Notes: generated from the sequence alone by a model not told the origin. A stretch of DNA of 43,269 bases from CAZPXH01 sp964591085 (GCA_964591085.1 CAZPXH010000019.1:1-43269), one strand, 5' to 3'; numbered from the stretch's first letter, positions 1-8,333 are shown. Numbers and translations are program-made.

Positions 1-418
1 CGATGAGCAGTGCCACCCGAGCGAGCAGCGGTGCAAAGAACAGGAGGCAGAATGCACTGAAGAGGCCCCCGATAGTTGATCCGTACAAGGCCATGAGTGA
101 GGCCTTCTTGCCGCTTCCACGCTTTGCCATGGGGTGGCCGTCAAGAAGGTCTGCGGCTGCCGATCCGGTGCCCGGAATACCCAGCAAGATTGCGCTGATG
201 GAGCCACCGTACTGCCCACCACAGTAGATTCCCAGGAGCAGGCTGATGGCGGTGATCGGGGCAAAGGCAAACGTGACGGGAAGGAAGAGCACCAGGCCAA
301 TGTTGGCGGTGAGCCCGGGAATTGCCCCGAACATTACGCCGATGAAGATCCCGATATTTATGTAGATGATGTTGACGAGAGAGAAGAGCAGCTCAAAGCC
401 TTGCAGGAAAAGATCCAT
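1..418 (-). CDS. tctA: TTT transporter large permease TctA (partial, 3' end outside window)
   Basis: Large membrane subunit of a tripartite tricarboxylate transporter, which imports carboxylate-type solutes with a periplasmic binding protein. I translated 139 codons from the ATG at 418. They give the TctA N-terminus: a hydrophobic first helix, the Gly/Pro loop GAIPGLTA near residues 32-39, and a second conserved loop around LGIPGTGSAAADLLDGHPMA. The same motifs occur in the complete TctA at 8439-9974, so the family call is secure, and the rest lies left of position 1. It follows tctB by 7 bases and is the third gene of a C-B-A operon whose promoter is near 2059-2087. The substrate is unknown. 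Confidence 0.93.
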   Translation of the reverse strand, partial: MDLFLQGFELLFSLVNIIYINIGIFIGVMFGAIPGLTANIGLVLFLPVTFAFAPITAISLLLGIYCGGQYGGSISAILLGIPGTGSAAADLLDGHPMAKRGSGKKASLMALYGSTIGGLFSAFCLLFFAPLLARVALLI

Positions 419-425
419 GATGTGC

Positions 426-890
426 TCAGCCTCCAAACAGGGTGCCCGAAGGCAGACGAACGTTGAGCCCGTACACAAAGGCGAAGTACAGGAGTACGGC
501 AAAGACCGTGGCGTAGATGTAGTAATTGACCTTCCTGATTCGGGTGTAGGCCAACACGGCGTTGACCAGAAGTACTCCTCCGACAAGAAAGCCAAACGGC
601 CGGGTCAACAGGATCACTCCCCACACGATTGCATAGAAACCAACCGCCCGGACCTCATCCGGAATGCTGATCTCAATGGTCTGGTCCACACCCAGAATCG
701 TGCTCCGCAGGATTACCACCAGACTGACGGCGATCATGACAATTGCCGTGAGATAGGGGAGACCACGGGGACCCAATGAGAACTGCGAGGCGGAGAAGCC
801 TTCGCCGATCTGCCGCGGAATCAGGATCAGTGCAACAACACCGATCAGGAGGAACGCAAGTCCACCCACCAGATTCTTCCGTATTTTCAC
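426..890 (-). CDS. tctB: TTT transporter small permease TctB
   Basis: Small four-helix membrane subunit of the transporter. The protein is about 154 aa, starting at a GTG (VKIRKNLVGG). I prefer this start to the in-frame GTG at 917 because GGAGGG lies 8 bases ahead of it and the family normally begins just before the first helix. Hydrophobic segments lie at about 8-24, 40-62, 80-115 and 128-145, with the usual basic loop (TRIRKVN) before the last helix. It sits between tctC and tctA in the operon. TctB proteins vary in sequence, so the assignment rests on length, topology and gene order. Confidence 0.88.
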   Translation of the reverse strand: MKIRKNLVGGLAFLLIGVVALILIPRQIGEGFSASQFSLGPRGLPYLTAIVMIAVSLVVILRSTILGVDQTIEISIPDEVRAVGFYAIVWGVILLTRPFGFLVGGVLLVNAVLAYTRIRKVNYYIYATVFAVLLYFAFVYGLNVRLPSGTLFGG

Positions 891-945
891 CTGGTCGGCC
901 CTCCAGACCGTTGCCACTGACCAATTCCGGCCACATTGAGAGAAT

Positions 946-980
946 GGGCCTCCCCAATCCCAAGCGGAATCGGGTGGCCC
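946..980 (-). terminator. Possible hairpin between tctC and tctB
   Basis: GGGCC at 946-950 pairs with GGCCC at 976-980, and several further bases pair imperfectly inside. No T-run follows. It lies in the tctC-tctB gap, where TTT operons often carry a stem-loop that leaves the binding-protein message more abundant. Weak by itself. Confidence 0.3.
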
Positions 981-1041
981 TGCCCTCGGTTCAGTTCACG
1001 GGGCTAGCGTTGCCAGCCTTACTATGATCGGATCCAAGCCC

Positions 1042-2025
1042 TCAGTTGGATGTGATCAGCTCGTGAAGCTCGCGTGCCTGCCGTCCCGTCCGCGCAACGA
1101 TAGCCTCGACCACCTCCCGGGAATCCCGCAGGTTGACAATCTGCAGTCGTTCGGCCTCTTCCTGGTAGGCCGGAATATCGTACACGGCGTAAATGCTTTC
1201 AGCGATCAGATCGATGATTGCGGGATCAATGCCGGCCCGTGCGCTGATGTAGGTGTAGGCAGAGTAGGAGAGGTCAAGCCCGTAGCTCTGAGCCGTTGGG
1301 ACCTCAATTTCTCCAATCTGCACCGGCTCATCAGCGTACGTCAGAATCGGGATGAGCTCTCCCTCCGCGACATAGGCAACCGCCGTTGCATTCACCGCAG
1401 CAAAGGTAACGTCGGTGGTTCCCGCGACTACGTTGGACAGGCCCTGATTTGCATTTCCATGGGTAATGGTGTCTGCTTGAAGCTCAAGCAGGTTGAACGT
1501 TGCCAGGGAGTAGAGGTAGTTCGCCGCGCCTGGGCCATTGCTTCCGAACTGAATCAGGTTGTCCCGTCCGTAGTTAATCAGGTCATCAAAGCTCTCAAAT
1601 CGGCCCCCATTGCGGACAAAGAGCCCGAACTGACTGGTATCAAACGACGCTACCGGCTGGAAGTCTGCCTCTGAGTAGGTGATGTCCTGATAGATAGGGT
1701 TCATTGCCAGGAGCGCCAGCGGCGTAAAATACAGGCGATGCGGGTCCGGGTCACCTTCCAGAAAGTTCACCGCAGCAAGGCTTCCGCTTGCACCGGGGAT
1801 GTTTTCTACAACTACCGGCGTATCAAGCGTTTCGGAGAGAAAGCGTGCCAGAAGCCTTGCCTTCAGATCCTGATTTCCTCCCGCACGAACACCCACGATA
1901 ATTGTGATCGTATCGGTCGGCCAAAGCGCAACTTCACCGGCCGGAGCCGCCGCTTCAGGGGCACCACCAGCAAACAGTGCCGACACTGACACCACTGCAA
2001 ACAATGTTACTATGACTCTACGCAC
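1042..2025 (-). CDS. tctC: TTT transporter solute-binding protein (TctC/Bug family)
   Basis: Periplasmic solute-binding component of 327 aa. It starts at a GTG with GGAGG about 7 bases upstream. A hydrophobic signal segment (residues 4-18) ends in FAGGAPEAAAP, the spirochaete style of export signal. The mature part has the Bug/TctC landmarks: the ITIIVGVRAGG loop near residue 45, then VVVENIPGASGSLAA near 75-89, and a second-lobe FAAVNATAVA segment. It is the first gene of the operon, with its own promoter and a LacI-type operator immediately upstream. Family members bind carboxylates and related small solutes. The neighbouring sulfatases suggest a sulfated or acidic ligand here, but that is inference. 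Confidence 0.93.
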   Translation of the reverse strand: MRRVIVTLFAVVSVSALFAGGAPEAAAPAGEVALWPTDTITIIVGVRAGGNQDLKARLLARFLSETLDTPVVVENIPGASGSLAAVNFLEGDPDPHRLYFTPLALLAMNPIYQDITYSEADFQPVASFDTSQFGLFVRNGGRFESFDDLINYGRDNLIQFGSNGPGAANYLYSLATFNLLELQADTITHGNANQGLSNVVAGTTDVTFAAVNATAVAYVAEGELIPILTYADEPVQIGEIEVPTAQSYGLDLSYSAYTYISARAGIDPAIIDLIAESIYAVYDIPAYQEEAERLQIVNLRDSREVVEAIVARTGRQARELHELITSN

Positions 2026-2043
2026 CCAGATCCTCCTTCGGGA

Positions 2044-2061
2044 ACCGTATTCGAATGCATT
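2044..2061. promoter_or_regulatory. LacI-type operator O1 over the tctC promoter
   Basis: The palindrome core TTCGAA (2050-2055) has TGCAT on its right arm. On the minus strand it reads ATGCATTCGAATACGG. The same 11-base core ATGCATTCGAA occurs in O2 at 2162-2179. O1 overlaps the -10 hexamer of the tctC promoter, the usual place for a repressor site. Confidence 0.65.
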
Positions 2062-2087
2062 GTCAGGCCCCGGTTACCGGCTGTCAA
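2059..2087 (-). promoter_or_regulatory. Sigma70-type promoter of tctCBA
   Basis: On the minus strand, TTGACA (2087-2082) is followed by a 17-base spacer and GACAAT (2064-2059). The start codon is about 35 bases further on, with a good Shine-Dalgarno sequence in between. Operator O1 overlaps the -10. Confidence 0.65.
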
Positions 2088-2161
2088 GAAAAACCCGCAC
2101 GTTAAGGTAATAATTGCATCAGGTTAGAGGCGTTCTTGATAAAGTCAGCTAGATTCCGGCG

Positions 2162-2179
2162 GATGCATTCGAACGCATC
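2162..2179. promoter_or_regulatory. LacI-type operator O2 upstream of lacI
   Basis: The 18-bp near-perfect palindrome GATGCATTCGAACGCATC is centred on TTCGAA, with one mismatched pair. It lies 79 bases before the LacI start codon and about 110 bases from O1. The two sites could allow looping between the divergent promoters and autoregulation of lacI. Confidence 0.65.
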
Positions 2180-2257
2180 TTGGGGTTTCATTCCAGGCTG
2201 GTTCGATATATAACTATGCAGGCGGCCAGAGCGGCGGTCCTGGACCGGTAAACACCG

Positions 2258-3232
2258 ATGAAGATCGACAGCTATGACATCGCAAGAATGCTCGGAATCT
2301 CCCAGGCAACGGTGTCCCGTACGTTCTCCAGACCGGAGCTCGTGTCGGACGCCACCCGTGCCCGGGTTATGGAGGCAGCTGAGTCGCTCGGCTACACGCC
2401 GGACAGGAACGCGAGCGCGCTCCGCAGAAAGGGGTCGGGAACCATCGTCCTGCTCTACATCAAGCGAGAAGACGATCACTACTGGACGAATGAACGGCGG
2501 AACTACTGGCTGTTCTCGGATGCAGTCCTTGCTCTGACCAGGCTTTTTGAGGCCTCCAGGTACAGTCTTGAGATTCTCCAGGTGCACTCGGTCTTCGGGG
2601 GGCCGACGCGGCGGATCCGGAACCACTGTGACGGCTTGATTGTGTTTGACTACGTGACCAGGGAAGAAGCGCAAGCCATCCAGGAATGGAAGGTTCCCAG
2701 CGTCTTCTGTCACCGGACCATGCACCTGGGCGCACACAATTACGCAGCAACGGACAACCTTGCCGGCGGGCGGCTTCAGGCGAGCTACCTTCGCGAGCGT
2801 GGTGCAAGACACCCGATCTTTGTGACAAACCGTGAAGATCCCTTCTCCCACGGGCTTCGCGAACGGGGCTTTGCGGAGGTGTATCCGGAGGGCAGGGTGA
2901 TCAACACAGACAACAGGCAGCAGGCGGCGGCAGAACTCTGTCAGGCGCTTGATTCGGGATCCGCGGATGGGCTTGCGTTTGTAAATGACCTCCTGCTGGT
3001 GCAAATGACCATCGCGCTAACCGCCTCAGGGATTCAGACAAATTCTGTCCCCATGGTCGGGTACGACAACAGCACCGTCCTCATGGCCCTCCAGAGCCGG
3101 CCAGCAACTATAGAAATTGGCATTCCGGAGATCTACAAGGCGGCAGCCGAGGCTCTCATTGAACTCATAGACGGCGATCGCAGCTCAATCTCGCTGGTGC
3201 ACCAGCCAACGCTGGTTCCGGCAGAAGCGTAG
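2258..3232 (+). CDS. LacI-family transcriptional regulator
   Basis: A 324-aa LacI/GalR repressor. The N-terminal helix-turn-helix (about residues 5-25, DIARMLGISQATVSRTFS) is followed by the hinge helix ending near residue 57. A periplasmic-binding-protein-like effector domain follows. Its segments GLIVFDYVTREE, GGRLQASYLRERG and PMVGYDNS match the usual NAD/FDGL and second-lobe signatures of the family. It is divergent from tctCBA and co-directional with the two sulfatases. With the two TTCGAA-centred palindromes, it probably represses both arms until a substrate-derived sugar or acid binds. No strong Shine-Dalgarno precedes the ATG. Confidence 0.93.
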   Translation: MKIDSYDIARMLGISQATVSRTFSRPELVSDATRARVMEAAESLGYTPDRNASALRRKGSGTIVLLYIKREDDHYWTNERRNYWLFSDAVLALTRLFEASRYSLEILQVHSVFGGPTRRIRNHCDGLIVFDYVTREEAQAIQEWKVPSVFCHRTMHLGAHNYAATDNLAGGRLQASYLRERGARHPIFVTNREDPFSHGLRERGFAEVYPEGRVINTDNRQQAAAELCQALDSGSADGLAFVNDLLLVQMTIALTASGIQTNSVPMVGYDNSTVLMALQSRPATIEIGIPEIYKAAAEALIELIDGDRSSISLVHQPTLVPAEA

Positions 3233-3262
3233 CGCAGCCCGGCACAGGAAAGGTGGCGAACA

Positions 3263-4723
3263 TTGGGTAGCCCAAACATCGTACTGATAACCACCGATAC
3301 GCAGCGCTGCGACACGCTCCATTGTATGGGCAGCCCATTCGCGGTTTCGCCCAACATCGATCGCCTCGCTCGCGAGGGAGTGATGTTCACCCAGGCGCAC
3401 GGAGCATCACCGGTATGTCAGCCCGCGCGGTGCTCATTGCTGACCGGGCAGCACACGCATGTCCATGGCTGCATTGAAAACGGAATCGCACGCCGAACGG
3501 ATCTTCCGGTTTTCCCGGACTATCTGCAGCGGCAGGGGTATCACAACATCCTGGTTGGTAAGTCTCACTTTGAGCCGGTTCCGGACAGCTTTCACGTGGT
3601 CCACCTTGCTGATGAGAAAGGCCGGGATGTATCAGACAGCTATGCGGAGTACCTGAAGCAGTTTGACATCCCGCGGAACCGGATCGGTATAGCAGAAGAG
3701 CACTACATGGACGGCTTCCTTGTAGATACCACCATTGCCGAGATCGAGGCGGCAGTTACCGCCGGCACCGGGCCCTTCTTTGCTTTCTGTTCCCTGATCA
3801 GCCCGCATGCGCCAATTGATCCTCCGGGGGACTGGGCCAACCTATACGCCGACGTGGAATTGCCCCCGCTCAACTATATCCCCGGGGAAGAGGACCATCA
3901 CCCCGAGCATCTGCGCAGGCTTGTTGGCCCACTGTCAGATGAGGAGCGGTCGTCCTTGAGTGAGAAAGCCCGGCGCAACATTGACCAGCGAAATGGCGTC
4001 TCCCGAGTAGGCCGAGAGGCAATAGACACGCTCCGGCGGCGCTACTACGGCCTCGCCTCCTACGTTGACAGCCAGGTTGGGAGGCTCATTGACTATCTGG
4101 ATGAACGGGGGCTTCGGAAGGACACCCTCATAGTCTTCTCCTCAGATCACGGGGCTGAGTTCTTTGATCATGGCTTCAATAACAAGCACAACTTTCACGA
4201 CGCCACCTGGCGGGTACCCTTCATCATGAGCATGCCCGGCACCCTCCCTCAATCGGAGACCCGAGACTTTGCGGTCTGGACCGATATCCCGGCTACGATC
4301 CTCGGCGCGGCGGGCACTGACTGTCCGGAGTTCCAGGGCTTTGATCTGTTCACTCCGTTGTCTGGCAACCAACCTTCACCCCGGACCTGTGCGGTTGCCA
4401 CCCTGTACAAGGCTGCGGCACTGGCAACAGAGAAGTGGAAGCTTGAGTACTACTTTGAGCAGGGAACCGGGCGGCTGTGGGACCGGGAGGCAGACCCGGC
4501 CGAGCAGCATGACCTCTTTGGTGATGACCGCTATCGGGAAATCCGGGAGCGCCTGGTAACGGCTTTGCTCGCCTGGCGGGCGGATTCCCTGGACGTCTCT
4601 TACCTGCGCGCCAACTCAGTGGGCGCCGGGCCGGTTGCCTCCCGGATCAAGCTGCAGACCGAAACCATGCGGGGCAGTGACGCAGAGGCGCGGTTGCAGG
4701 AGAGGGTGGCGGAAGCATCATGA
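3263..4723 (+). CDS. Sulfatase (formylglycine-dependent, cytoplasmic)
   Basis: Type I sulfatase of 486 aa that hydrolyses sulfate esters. It starts at TTG 3263 with AGGAAAGGTGG just upstream, and an ATG-type start is absent nearby. Cys52 in CQPAR matches the C-x-P-x-R motif in which Cys is matured to formylglycine. Residues 5-12 (NIVLITTD) form the first metal site, and FSSDHGAEFFDHG supplies the second Asp/His pair. The second Asp of the usual DD pair is Thr, as in several choline-sulfatase-like subfamilies. There is no signal peptide, so it should act in the cytoplasm on an imported substrate. It overlaps the next sulfatase by ATGA. No maturation enzyme (FGE or anSME) lies nearby. Confidence 0.92.
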   Translation: MGSPNIVLITTDTQRCDTLHCMGSPFAVSPNIDRLAREGVMFTQAHGASPVCQPARCSLLTGQHTHVHGCIENGIARRTDLPVFPDYLQRQGYHNILVGKSHFEPVPDSFHVVHLADEKGRDVSDSYAEYLKQFDIPRNRIGIAEEHYMDGFLVDTTIAEIEAAVTAGTGPFFAFCSLISPHAPIDPPGDWANLYADVELPPLNYIPGEEDHHPEHLRRLVGPLSDEERSSLSEKARRNIDQRNGVSRVGREAIDTLRRRYYGLASYVDSQVGRLIDYLDERGLRKDTLIVFSSDHGAEFFDHGFNNKHNFHDATWRVPFIMSMPGTLPQSETRDFAVWTDIPATILGAAGTDCPEFQGFDLFTPLSGNQPSPRTCAVATLYKAAALATEKWKLEYYFEQGTGRLWDREADPAEQHDLFGDDRYREIRERLVTALLAWRADSLDVSYLRANSVGAGPVASRIKLQTETMRGSDAEARLQERVAEAS

Positions 4724-6258
4724 GCAATCGCCCGAACTTCCTGCTTCTCACAAGCGATCAGCAGCATTGGTTCACCCTTGGGATTGAGAATCCTGAGATC
4801 AGGACGCCGAATCTGGACCGCCTGGCGAGAGCGGGGACCCGTTACTCGCGGGCCTACACTACCAATCCCACCTGCACGCCGGCTCGCGCATCGCTGATTA
4901 CCGGAATGCACCCCAGCCAGCACGGCGCCTACTCCCTCGGAACCAAGCTTCCGGAGGATCGCACAACCGTTGGGGAAGTGCTTTCAGAGGCTGGCTACCG
5001 GACTGCGCTGGTCGGGAAGGCGCACTTCCAGCCGCTCCTTGGCACGGAGGAGTTTCCTTCCATGGAATCCTATCCGCTCCTTCGTGATCTGGATTTCTGG
5101 CGTGGCTTCCATGGGCCGTTCTACGGGTTTGATCATGTTGAACTCGCCCGAAACCACGCCGACGAGTGCCACGTTGGCCAGCACTACGCGCTGTGGATGG
5201 AAGAGCAGGGACTTCTGGATTGGCGCAGGCACTTCCGGAACCGATGGAACTCCTTTGACTTCAGTGAAGGCGAACTCCCAACCCGGGGCCAGCAGCACTC
5301 CTGGTCACTTCCCGAGAAGTTTCACTACAACACCTGGATAGCAGAGCGGAGCAACGCGCTGATGGAGGATTTCGTGCAAGCGGGCTCGCCGTTCCTGCTC
5401 TGGGCCTCGTTCTTTGATCCGCACCCGCCCTACCTGGTGCCGGAGCCATGGGCCTCCATGTACGACCCGGAGGCCCTGACGCTTCCCGGCCTGGCTCCCG
5501 GTGAACACGACCGGAATCCGCCCCATTTCTCCATGACCCAGGAGGCGGCCCCGGACTTCTCCGCGTACCAGGAATCTGGTGGCAACGAGACACACGGCCT
5601 CCATTCCCATCTGCACGATGAGGCGGAGATGCGCAAGGACATGGCTGTCTACTACGGCATGATCAGCTGCATGGACGCCTCCGTCGGCAGGATCCTGGAC
5701 AAGCTGGATGAGCTTGGTCAAACCGAGAACACGGTAGTTCTGTTCACCAGCGATCATGGCCACTTTTTCGGCCACCACGGCCTGACCGCCAAGGGGCCTT
5801 TTCTGTATGAAGATCTGGTCCGGATACCCTTCATCGTCTCGGTTCCCGGTCAAGCCCAGCGCGGGGGCGTCGCTGAAGGGTTCCAGTCCATTGCAGACAT
5901 CGCCCCCACCTTCCTGTCACTTGCCGGGGTGAAGGTTCCCGGCTCCATGACCGGTATTGATCAGTCTGCGGTATGGAAGGGATCCAGCACGCAAGCGCGA
6001 TCACACGTGATTGTGGAGAATCGCCATCAGCCGACCACAGTTCACCAGAAGTCCTACATAGATGCCCGCTACAAGATCACGGTCTACTACAATCACGACT
6101 ACGGCGAACTGTTTGACCTGGAGCGTGACCCGGGAGAGACCCGGAACCTCTGGGACGATCCGGACTCCGCTGCGCTCAAGGCGGAACTTCTGCTGCACTA
6201 CGTGCACGCCGAGCTGGGCAAAGAGCCCCTGCCAATGCCGCGGGTGGCGGGCGCCTGA
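4720..6258 (+). CDS. Second sulfatase (formylglycine-dependent, cytoplasmic)
   Basis: A 512-aa type I sulfatase translationally coupled to the first (ATGA overlap, 4720-4723). Cys52 in CTPAR is the formylglycine site, LLLTSDQQH the N-terminal metal loop, and FTSDHGHFFGHHG the C-terminal metal/sulfate loop. It diverges from its neighbour in the middle third (a long insert around residues 100-180), so the pair are not recent duplicates and probably attack different positions or substrates. It lacks a signal peptide. Together with the adjacent TTT operon and LacI regulator this suggests import of an intact sulfated molecule followed by two desulfation steps. Confidence 0.92.
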   Translation: MSNRPNFLLLTSDQQHWFTLGIENPEIRTPNLDRLARAGTRYSRAYTTNPTCTPARASLITGMHPSQHGAYSLGTKLPEDRTTVGEVLSEAGYRTALVGKAHFQPLLGTEEFPSMESYPLLRDLDFWRGFHGPFYGFDHVELARNHADECHVGQHYALWMEEQGLLDWRRHFRNRWNSFDFSEGELPTRGQQHSWSLPEKFHYNTWIAERSNALMEDFVQAGSPFLLWASFFDPHPPYLVPEPWASMYDPEALTLPGLAPGEHDRNPPHFSMTQEAAPDFSAYQESGGNETHGLHSHLHDEAEMRKDMAVYYGMISCMDASVGRILDKLDELGQTENTVVLFTSDHGHFFGHHGLTAKGPFLYEDLVRIPFIVSVPGQAQRGGVAEGFQSIADIAPTFLSLAGVKVPGSMTGIDQSAVWKGSSTQARSHVIVENRHQPTTVHQKSYIDARYKITVYYNHDYGELFDLERDPGETRNLWDDPDSAALKAELLLHYVHAELGKEPLPMPRVAGA

Positions 6259-6276
6259 GACCCTGGAGGCTGGCAC

Positions 6277-6908
6277 TTAGCCCAGAACCTCGGCCAGATG
6301 CTCGCCGGTGAGGCTGTTGGCAGCGTGCACCAGCTCGGCTGGCGGACCCTGGAAGACCACACGGCCACCGTCATGGCCGGCGCCGGGGCCCTTGCATGCG
6401 GGGCAGGCTCCCGCTGAGTTGGCGCTGAACAGCGCAGCCCTCATCCCGTTGGCCATGGCAAAGGACTTCCGGATCTCTGGAACCAGGCTTCCGTAGGTCA
6501 GGTGGATCGCGGCAAGCTTGATCGTCACCGGCTCCTGGTAGAGGAAGTCATGCATCTCCTGTTCGCTGTACTGCCAGATGGGCTTTGCGGGATCCAGAAA
6601 GCCGGACTCAATGGACTGTCGGATGCTCTAGCCGTCCGAGTTCCAGCCCGGCACCGTATCCGCGCCATCGGCCACGGGTTTCGCGGCATCCTGGAGCTGG
6701 TTGAGGAAAATGGTGGTTACGCTTCCATTTCCTTCATAGGCATGGCTCATTACTCCGCTACCCCGGAAGCTCCGTGTCTCCGTTGCGTACTTCCCGTCCG
6801 CCTCCGCTTGGGAATTCCCACGATCACATACCGGATGGTGTTTACCCGCGCGCCGTGAACCCGGATCTGGTCATGGCGGTTCGCCCGATGGGCGGCATCG
6901 TTACTGAT
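6277..6908 (-). pseudogene. UvrA-like ATPase pseudogene (multiple deletions, stop, frameshift)
   Basis: Decayed remnant of a UvrA-family ABC ATPase of the short, drug-resistance-like type. Reading the minus strand, SNDAAHRANRHDQIRVHGARVN (6905-6840) is the family N-terminus, preceded by ATC where a start ATG is expected. IPKRRRTG follows, then frame loss ending in TAA at 6752-6750. In another frame there is a stop TAG at 6630-6628, then SGFLDPAKP, LTYGSLVPEIRKSF and the zinc-finger half CPACKG. This joins directly to the extreme C-terminus GPGAGHDGGRVVFQG and NSLTGEHL. Both Walker motifs are lost. The family is 750-950 aa, so over two thirds is deleted. Confidence 0.8.
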
Positions 6909-6968
6909 TGCGTGGTTTTTGGTGCCCGACGAAACCGGGTCAAGCGGCGCTTGGCGAGGTCTGAGCTG

Positions 6969-7343
6969 TCAGTCGGTGGACTCCGACTTCTCCAGCGGGT
7001 CTTCTTCCCGTTCGATTTGGTCAACCTCTCGCCCCAGGAAGAACCCGATCACGGTCCGGATGACCACAATCGCTCCAAGTTGGATGAGTCCATCCAGGTC
7101 TGCGGCGATGATCGTCTCAATGATATCGGCAGCGATGAGAAGGTCGAGGGCAAGCAGAATGTAGACACCGGTATCCCGGCGCACGCGTTGCAGCGGCTGG
7201 TAGCAGACCGCCTGGAGTCGCTCCCGCACTTCGGTGATCACAAACTTGATCAGGCTCTTCAGTACCCCATAGGCGAGAATGACAACAACCGAGATGTCTA
7301 TGATCTGAGCAACCAAGTGGAAGATTTCATCAATGCCGTGCAG
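6969..7343 (-). CDS. DUF1622 family membrane protein
   Basis: A protein of about 124 aa with an N-terminal transmembrane segment (HLVAQIIDISVVVILAYGVL), an amphipathic middle (VRERLQAVCYQPLQRVRRDTGVYILLALDLLIAADII) and a final helix (LGAIVVIRTVIGFFLGREV). It ends in an acidic tail rich in Glu. This pattern is DUF1622, a family of unknown function. No ATG, GTG or TTG lies in a sensible place in frame. A CTG at 7343 preceded by GGAGG with a 7-base spacer is the best start I can offer, and TTG at 7316 would cut into the first helix. It is divergent from the gene at 7431. Confidence 0.75.
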   Translation of the reverse strand: MHGIDEIFHLVAQIIDISVVVILAYGVLKSLIKFVITEVRERLQAVCYQPLQRVRRDTGVYILLALDLLIAADIIETIIAADLDGLIQLGAIVVIRTVIGFFLGREVDQIEREEDPLEKSESTD

Positions 7344-7430
7344 ATCAACGCCTCCAGTGAACCCAAATAGAGCGCAACAATAGCTCGCGCTGCCGCCTCT
7401 CGCAACGGCCCGCCCCGTGGGTGCTTTTAT

Positions 7431-7913
7431 GTGGCCCATACAGACACGCGGGGGATGATCCAACCCAAGGTTCGACCCGGGATTGCAGACGATAAGAGAC
7501 TGAACGCATCCTACCGGCGAGTGGTGCCGCTTGTGCGTGCGCTGGAGCAAAAGTATATCCCCGCGGAGAACGAGTCCCGGTTCAATACGGTGATCAGCGA
7601 GGTCAACGCCGTCCCAGACGATGGCCGAACCCTATCCCGCGCAATCAACAGGGCGCACAGCCGCATTGCTACCATTGCGGAGCAGGAACTCAAGCTGGTT
7701 GCGCCGGGACACTATCAGACGCTGTGGATGTCCATTGGCCTTGCGTCCTTTGGGGTGCCGTTCGGGATGCTGTTCGGGCTGCTCATTGATAATTTCGGGT
7801 TGTTTGGAATCGGCCTGCCGACGGGCCTTGCAATTGGCGTTGCGGTGGGCGCGGGCATGGAACGCAAAGCAGCCGAGGAAGGCAGACAATTGGATCTGGA
7901 AGGGGAGGAGTAG
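7431..7913 (+). CDS. Small membrane protein, function unknown
   Basis: A protein of about 160 aa, not recognised as a named family. The soluble N-terminal two thirds is mostly helical and charged (YRRVVPLVRALEQKY; INRAHSRIATIAEQELKL). Then come two hydrophobic, glycine-rich segments around residues 98-120 and 123-143, separated by a short turn, and a charged tail. The GTG at 7431 is taken as the start, but an ATG at 7455 (MIQPKV) is equally possible and gives 152 aa. It is divergent from the DUF1622 gene, and the two may share a promoter region (7344-7430). Confidence 0.6.
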   Translation: MAHTDTRGMIQPKVRPGIADDKRLNASYRRVVPLVRALEQKYIPAENESRFNTVISEVNAVPDDGRTLSRAINRAHSRIATIAEQELKLVAPGHYQTLWMSIGLASFGVPFGMLFGLLIDNFGLFGIGLPTGLAIGVAVGAGMERKAAEEGRQLDLEGEE

Positions 7914-7956
7914 CAGCGTGGCGCGGCGTCACGCAGCACAACGTCCGCTCAGACCA

Positions 7957-8333
7957 CTATTCGTCTGAACCGACCAGCATATCCCTTCGGTATCGGACCA
8001 TGGCGCGAATCAGCTCGCGGGGAAGTGGCTGGCTCAGGGGAAACGGCACGGATCTTTTCCCCGCTTGTAGGCGGAGAGCTCGCTCTCAAAGTGCTCCATG
8101 GTTGTGGGGTGGGGGTAGAAGCCAACGTGTTTTGCGCAGCCGGCAATCATGAGCTGCTGTTCTCGTTTGCCACCGGGAACCAGGGTGAACGCGGGCACGT
8201 TGTAGTTGAATTGCTCTTCGGCTTCCGGGTGGACTTCCAGAACGATGGCCCGGAGCTCCCGAAGTGCCTGGTGGCACTCTGGGGGCTGGTCGGTCAGGTA
8301 GTCTACAAAGTCCCGGTATGCGCGATTCGGCAT
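7957..8333 (-). pseudogene. DUF1801 protein gene broken by a single-base frameshift
   Basis: DUF1801 family (small, related to the frataxin-like YdhG iron chaperones). It starts at ATG 8333 (MPNRAYRDF) with AAAGGTGG ahead. The frame contains QFNYNVPAFTL and HVGFYPHP, both family landmarks, then stops at TGA 8036-8034. The expected C-terminus (PLSQPLPRELIRAMVRYRR) continues in the next frame to TAG at 7957-7959. One extra C in the CCCC run (plus-strand GGGG, 8037-8040) would restore a continuous protein of about 125 aa. This may be a real frameshift or a homopolymer error in the draft assembly. Confidence 0.82.

Noticed and set aside
2102..3004. Minus-strand open frame opposite lacI
   Set aside because: The plus-strand protein is an unmistakable LacI regulator.
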